From Siphonodentalium dalli (Eukaryota; Mollusca; Scaphopoda; Gadilida; Siphonodentaliidae), in contig CP136064.1 of assembly GCA_032622095.1 (NCBI GenBank), positions 253,894,484 through 253,958,483 on the forward strand: a stretch of 64,000 nucleotides of DNA, written 5' to 3'. The notes beneath the pieces are model-generated. The model saw nothing but the letters and a program-made list of their open reading frames with translations. It searched no databases and was not told the origin of the DNA. The position numbers were made by a program, and so were the translations under genes. Of this stretch, positions 58,901-64,000 are shown piece after piece; position 1 is the first letter of the stretch, and the number at the start of each line of letters is the position of its first letter.

Positions 58901-60640
58901 CATATGGACTCATTATTGAGAGGCTGTCGTGCATGGCCAGATGTGGACTTTCGAAAGAAGTTTAACACGCTTTGATTTTGTTCAGCCTAGAATATATAAC
59001 GGTATGTTATAATCTGTGTTATTTTCGGTTAGAAAACAATAAGTGTTATCGTGCATGCAGCTAATCTATGTATAGAGAGTGTCTTTCTCATATCCCAAAT
59101 GAACTATATAAATATGTAATGTGGATTGCCAAGCTGCACATTTTTACTTATTTCAGCCAACATGAGTATCTCAAATGGGTCACTAATTACATTTTTCACT
59201 AATCATGCTCTTAAATATTCATTAATGTGCAACTAAACCACAAACACTGTATACCATAAGTGTTTATTGGAGTGCCAGTCTACAATATCGGATGGGGCAC
59301 ACTTAAGCATATGGTTGAATCGTTGAATTATGCAATCTTATCAGCAACGAGATTATATATTGGCTCACGTTACCACATATGTTGATAGAGTTGTGATTCT
59401 TTTCTCGATCTAGCAAGACAGCGCCTATATCTGTTGGGAGAGTTAGATTCTGTTCTCGATCTGGAGAGATCTAGCTCCATCTCTTGTAACAATAGTTTCC
59501 AGTTTTATTTGTAAAGCACATCCATTGTCAAGAGTGTTCAATGTCGTACAGCGCACGGGTTGTGTTTCTTGGTCAACACACGCCCAACTGGATTTTCCAG
59601 TTAACCCATTGGGCGTGGTGCTCTAAGTTGGTCAGAGCATTGGAATATAGTTATTTACCAGAATAAAATAAACGTTATCTGGAGCATAGCTCAGTCCTGA
59701 AAAAAAAATTAATTCCAATTTTTGTTTTAATTTAAAGCCATATGGCGGTTTGCACCTCAAAATACATGTTTCCCTTTTTAAGTTTTCCCGGTATCGAAAT
59801 AGGTCTATAAATGCTTGAACTACATTTCTGTAGGCATTGCCTGTGCCTGCATGTCGCATTGAAGTAAACAAAACACACTTTTAACCCGGCATTTGGTTCC
59901 CAAACAACAGCCATATGCACGGCATGGAACAGAAAAGAGCGTTCCGTGTTAGTCTATTCCTGATTGGTAATAATAAAGAGCGTTTTGTTTCACTTTTGTG
60001 CGATAACTTGAAAACGACTGCGAAATGACGGTGATAATGAACATGATTTTTTCTGAGCATATGAAGCCAGCATAACATTAATTCATGCTCGCCAATTTAC
60101 CCTTTTGACGATTTAATAAAGTATGTATAGTTACAACTAATCGCCCGATTCCGGACATTCTTACTAATAAGTGGGTTTCATAATACTCGGGTACACAGGC
60201 GCTGGTGAAATTTCACAAAAAAGGCAGTATTATTTGTTAAAGTATTGGTCCCATGTTACATTTCCGAGTTCTAATTACAATAAAGTTGCCTTGTCCGATT
60301 TGACACTACAACCGTCATGGGTATGTCCTACATTGACCAGAAAATAATTAGATTGGGCATATGGACTCATTAGTGAGAGGTTGTCGTGCATGGCCAGATG
60401 TAAACTTTTGAAAGAAGTTTAACACGCTTTGATTTTATTCAGCCTAGAATATATAACGGTATGTTATAATCTGTGTTATTTTTGGTTAGAAAACAATAAG
60501 TGTTATCGTGCATGCAGCTAATATATGTGTAGAGAGTGTCTTTCTCATATCCCAAATTAACTATATAATTATGTAATGTGGATTGCCAAGCTGCACAGTT
60601 TGACATATTTCAGCCAACATTACTGTCCCAAATGCATTGA
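55909..60640 (+). repeat. Three further copies of the ~1.455-kb tandem repeat plus a partial one
   Basis: The word ATAAAGTTGCCTTGTCC recurs at ~55910, 57364, 58822 and 60281, spacing 1,454-1,459 bp. Copies are ~97-99% alike by eye, with the two central ones closest. The last stops at ~60640 after CAGCCAACATTACTG. No convincing coding region. Short frames in the units are shared only through duplication. Confidence 0.93.
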
Positions 60641-61149
60641 TAACACTTGGTGTGACGGAGTTACCTCAAACGGACATAGCTCATCCAAGCTTCCAAATAT
60701 TGCCCACACAGTTTGAAATGAGGTATATATATATATATATGATAAATTGATAAAACACGAAATTTTGATATACCGGCTTCATACGCTCTGAAACAAAATA
60801 CTTGCAAGTAAGTAATGCTTTATTCTCAGCCATTATAATACATGGTACATGAGAAAACATATATACACTATATACAAATTAGAACTTTCCTGGGTATACA
60901 TAGACAGAATACAATGCAGATAATAATCAGTTACGGTCCAATATTGAATTAACATGTCCGGAATAGAACAATACAGATCTCGATAGACTTATTTAAAGAT
61001 TCCGGGAAAAAAAGAAGAAGAAATTACTTAATTATACATCATGGTTAGTATATATAGTACTGTTTTCTCATTTTCTTTTTGGAAACCAAGTTGTTGTAAA
61101 TAATGATGTACCAATATTACGTACATGATTATTATCTGTAATTAAATTG
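60641..61149. other. Intergenic, with a duplicated phrase
   Basis: A ~130-bp segment at 60665-60795 (GACATAGCTCATCCAAGCTT, then TTTGAAATGAGGTATATATA, then CCGGCTTCATA) has a diverged direct copy at ~63165-63290. A TA run lies at 60726-60740. Confidence 0.6.
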
Positions 61150-61320
61150 ACTCATATAATGTTTACACACACTTATAAATACGCACATATTATATACGTA
61201 TACATACTCATGCATATACCTACACACACAAACATACATACATATGTATAAGTATACATGCATACAAACACATACATACACATACACACATATACATATA
61301 TATACACATATACATATACA

Positions 61321-61353
<33 letters not shown>

Positions 61354-61398
61354 CATACACACACATACATATATATACATATATATATACACATACAT

Positions 61399-61449
<51 letters not shown>

Positions 61450-61475
61450 AACACATACACATAGACATTGTATTA
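61150..61475. repeat. Compound (CATA)/(TA)/(CA) microsatellite
   Basis: ATACATAC, ACACAC and TATATA tracts alternate for ~300 bp. Tyr/Ile/Cys/Val-rich frames on both strands are artefacts of this. Confidence 0.95.
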
Positions 61476-61670
61476 TGGCACACTCGATATTCGTTATGGA
61501 ATTTTGCATATCTAAAACACGTGGAAACCATACAAATAGTAACATAATATGCATAGGTGTACTATGAATAAGGAATCTACGACGTGATCTTCACATATAT
61601 GTATGTCTGCATGTTCACACATGCAGACGCACACACATATAAGCACCACGATCGCCAAATATTTGAATAG

Positions 61671-62714
61671 TTATTTAAATCGTTTCAATCCGATTTTTAT
61701 AAAGTTTGAAAGTTTGTTTAGCTTCATTGTGTCAGAAGAATTTAATAAGCCATAAAAAGACTCTCGCGATGGATTTTTCCAGATCGATTCGTCAATATAT
61801 TTCATGCGGTATTCACGTAAATTTGGACAAACTATTACAAAATGATATTCATCGCACATGATGGCGCCACATAACTGACATGAGGCAATTCCAGATATCC
61901 CTTTCTTTTGGTTCTTAGATTTTGCCCACTTCATAGTTTCAACGCCTACTCTATGATTTGATGTACGAATTCTCTGTAGCGAGATAATTGAATTAAAGGG
62001 ACATTCAACATAAAAACGACTAAGCGAAGGACATTTTTTCAGGTTACGATAAAATTCTCCTCGTGACGATTGAGAAACTTCATTATTCCACTGGAGAAAA
62101 AAATTGCCAAGTAGTTTTTTGTGCATATATTGAAGTTTAGAATTCGAAACGGGTAACTGTGTTTTCCAGTTGTCTTCGCAATCCGCACGCACAAAAATGT
62201 CTTCAATGTGATCAAGGTATCGTATTCTTTTGCCACCGCCTTTCATAGCTAAAATTAACTTGTACAATATGAAGGGGTGATTACTTTTTTTTTTCGTCAT
62301 TAGGCGGCTCCAAAATGAGGTCATTCTTTTGTCAATTTCAACACGCAATGGCCATCTTCCAAGCTCACCATAAACCATATAATTTGGAGTACTCATTTTC
62401 ATGTTCGTTAGGAGCTTACAGAATTTGAGATGGACAGCCTCGATATCGCGAGTATTCTCAAAGCCCCATAATTCACATCCATATAACAGAATGGGTTGTA
62501 TGAGGTAATCAAAAAGTTTTAATGCTAAGTCTGCAGATAGGTGAAGATTTCTCACCTTGGACAGGAGTCCGTACATAGTCCGCCAATGTGACACCCATTT
62601 TTCATTTTTTTCGCCCAGAAGTGAAAACAAACACTCTTTATTTATACCATGCATATCTGCATGGCATAGGCTAACACAGAACGTTATTTTATGTTCCGTG
62701 TCGTTCACTGTCAT
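61671..62714 (-). pseudogene. C-terminal part of a second non-LTR retrotransposon ORF2
   Basis: A 347-codon open frame that lacks the RT palm. It begins with a poor N-terminus and then shows the conserved post-RT region: LFDYLIQPILLYGCELWGFE, EAVHLKFCKLLTNMK, TPNYMVYGELGRWPL and a terminal zinc-knuckle-like CQLCGAIMCDEYHFVIVC. In intact elements this follows the reverse transcriptase and ends the protein. The frame is unbroken, so the insertion is fairly young, but 5' truncation removed the catalytic part. A different family from the fragment at 3298-4405 (YADDT type), judging from the different C-terminal motif. Confidence 0.85.
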
Positions 62715-64000
62715 TTATGTTGTCTATTTGGGACCCAAAGACCGTGTTGACATGTAGTTGTATTTTTGTGACTTCATATTCCCCGTATATATAAATGTAT
62801 GGTGCAAGTATTTATCGACATATTGCGATACTGGGAAAAATTCGAAAGTATTGGTATATAATATATTCATGTATTATACTCACGAATATCTTGAATGTGT
62901 CGAACACCAATTTTATCCTAATTGTATTTGGATGTATACCTCCTGAATTATTTCCCGCATGTCTATTTCGCGACATATAGGCACAACAGTTCATAACTTC
63001 GATGTTAACCAATTGTGGCCATGTGTGGCTTCTACTTATGACTATATGTCTATATTGCATATGATATCGGAAATCAGTCCGGTCCAAATTTTATTTCAGG
63101 AGTTATGACTTCTAGAGTCTGTTTGGGCGTTGTTTCACAATTTGCACACTCGTAGATGGCATGCCTTAAATGGACATGGATCATTCCAGCTTCCAACTTT
63201 TGTCTACATAATTTGGAAGTATGTATATATAAGACAGGTTGACAAATACACAAAATACTGATATCCCGGCTTCATATTTTTATTGAAAATAATTTCCATG
63301 GCTACAGCTATATACCTCGAGCTGGTTCAAGTGTTTCCACATATATAGGTTAAACAGACACTCTTTATGTTTACGGCATCAGGAACAGCCCGCGGAATAA
63401 TATTTCGAGTAGTTTATTGACCTATTTCGATACCGAGAAAAATTAAAATGCAAACATCATGAGGTTAATGTGCGGGACAAACGGCCATGTGACTTTAACT
63501 CGAAACCCAGTTCTGCCAAACCTGTACATCGAGAGTCATTACTCTTCTTGACTCGCACACAATGGGAACATTGAATATGCAAACACAAACACAGCCAGAC
63601 TCGACCCATCTTATGACAAATTCCCCCTGTACTCGCATCGATGCAAATTTAAAGGTGGACTACATGTATTAAAATTGTATTTAGGGGATTTGGTCTGATG
63701 TAATAACAAGAACTTTACCACTATACCAGCGTGAGTACAAGCGCATGTGTCATAATGCGGACCGTATATATATAAACCGATATGTGGATTTAAGGATAGC
63801 CATAACACTATACGAAAACAAATTACACCATGCAGACCGAGTTCATATTCATATGCGGACAGGCTCCCGTCAATTGCATATAGCAAGCATATTGTGTCAA
63901 GTTTTAAAGATCAATTGGAAACGAAGAAGTCCAAACTTAGACACAATTCAGTACATGCATGTTGCCGATCATTATATCTATATATATAAGTTGAACAATG
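62715..64000. other. Intergenic to window end
   Basis: No gene recognised. It contains the diverged copy of the 60665-60795 segment at ~63165-63290. The two copies bracket the microsatellite and LINE fragment. Confidence 0.45.

Noticed and set aside
61132-61554. 140-codon Tyr/Ile/Cys-rich frame
   Set aside because: It is a translation of a compound microsatellite.

Overview
This is nuclear DNA of an animal, most likely a mollusc or another lophotrochozoan. The signs are introns with GT/AG borders, an intronless Cys-loop receptor gene of the kind that expands in molluscs, tRNA-derived SINEs, LINE fragments, many foldback elements, and long satellite arrays. The species assignment is inference. 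Host coding sequence is sparse: one intact ion-channel gene (536-1732), the last two exons of an LDL-receptor-class-A membrane protein on the minus strand (16898-14842), and a possible terminal exon of an ABCG-like transporter (13094-13289). The rest is mobile or repetitive.

The main object is a complete Polinton/Maverick-type element at 20050-31863 (11,814 bp). It has identical 402-bp terminal inverted repeats (TIRs) and a 6-bp target duplication TTTAAA. Rightward it carries a spliced, zinc-finger-fused protein-primed-type DNA polymerase B. Leftward it carries seven genes: a small basic protein, a deoxynucleoside kinase, a small membrane protein, a protein with two PC4-like domains, a packaging-type ATPase, a small basic protein and a retroviral-type integrase. 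PolB and integrase converge and both are cut: PolB ends before polymerase motifs B and C, and the integrase ends inside its expected C-terminal region and reads into antisense PolB. I infer one internal deletion with its junction near 26,595-26,605. No capsid or protease gene is visible. The surviving genes are intact, so this looks like a recent, defective, compact copy that full-length relatives could mobilise.

Layout: 1-5,900 foldback, receptor gene, LINE fragment; 5,949-8,338 two tandem arrays and a foldback; 8,639-19,754 foldbacks, a SINE with target duplication, short TIR elements, host exons and a 556-bp tandem duplication; 20,050-31,863 the Polinton; 33,030-39,640 a ~788-bp satellite in three blocks of alternating orientation, forming a giant interrupted palindrome; 39,641-46,843 a ~139-bp satellite with higher-order repeats, which shares a ~80-bp module with the 788-bp unit; 47,151-51,236 a decayed 4.1-kb DNA transposon, possibly Academ-like; 52,340-60,640 a ~1.455-kb tandem repeat whose first copy is split by three insertions; 61,150-64,000 microsatellites and another LINE fragment.

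Most other open frames are shadows or satellite translations. All family assignments come from reading motifs by eye. No database search was run.
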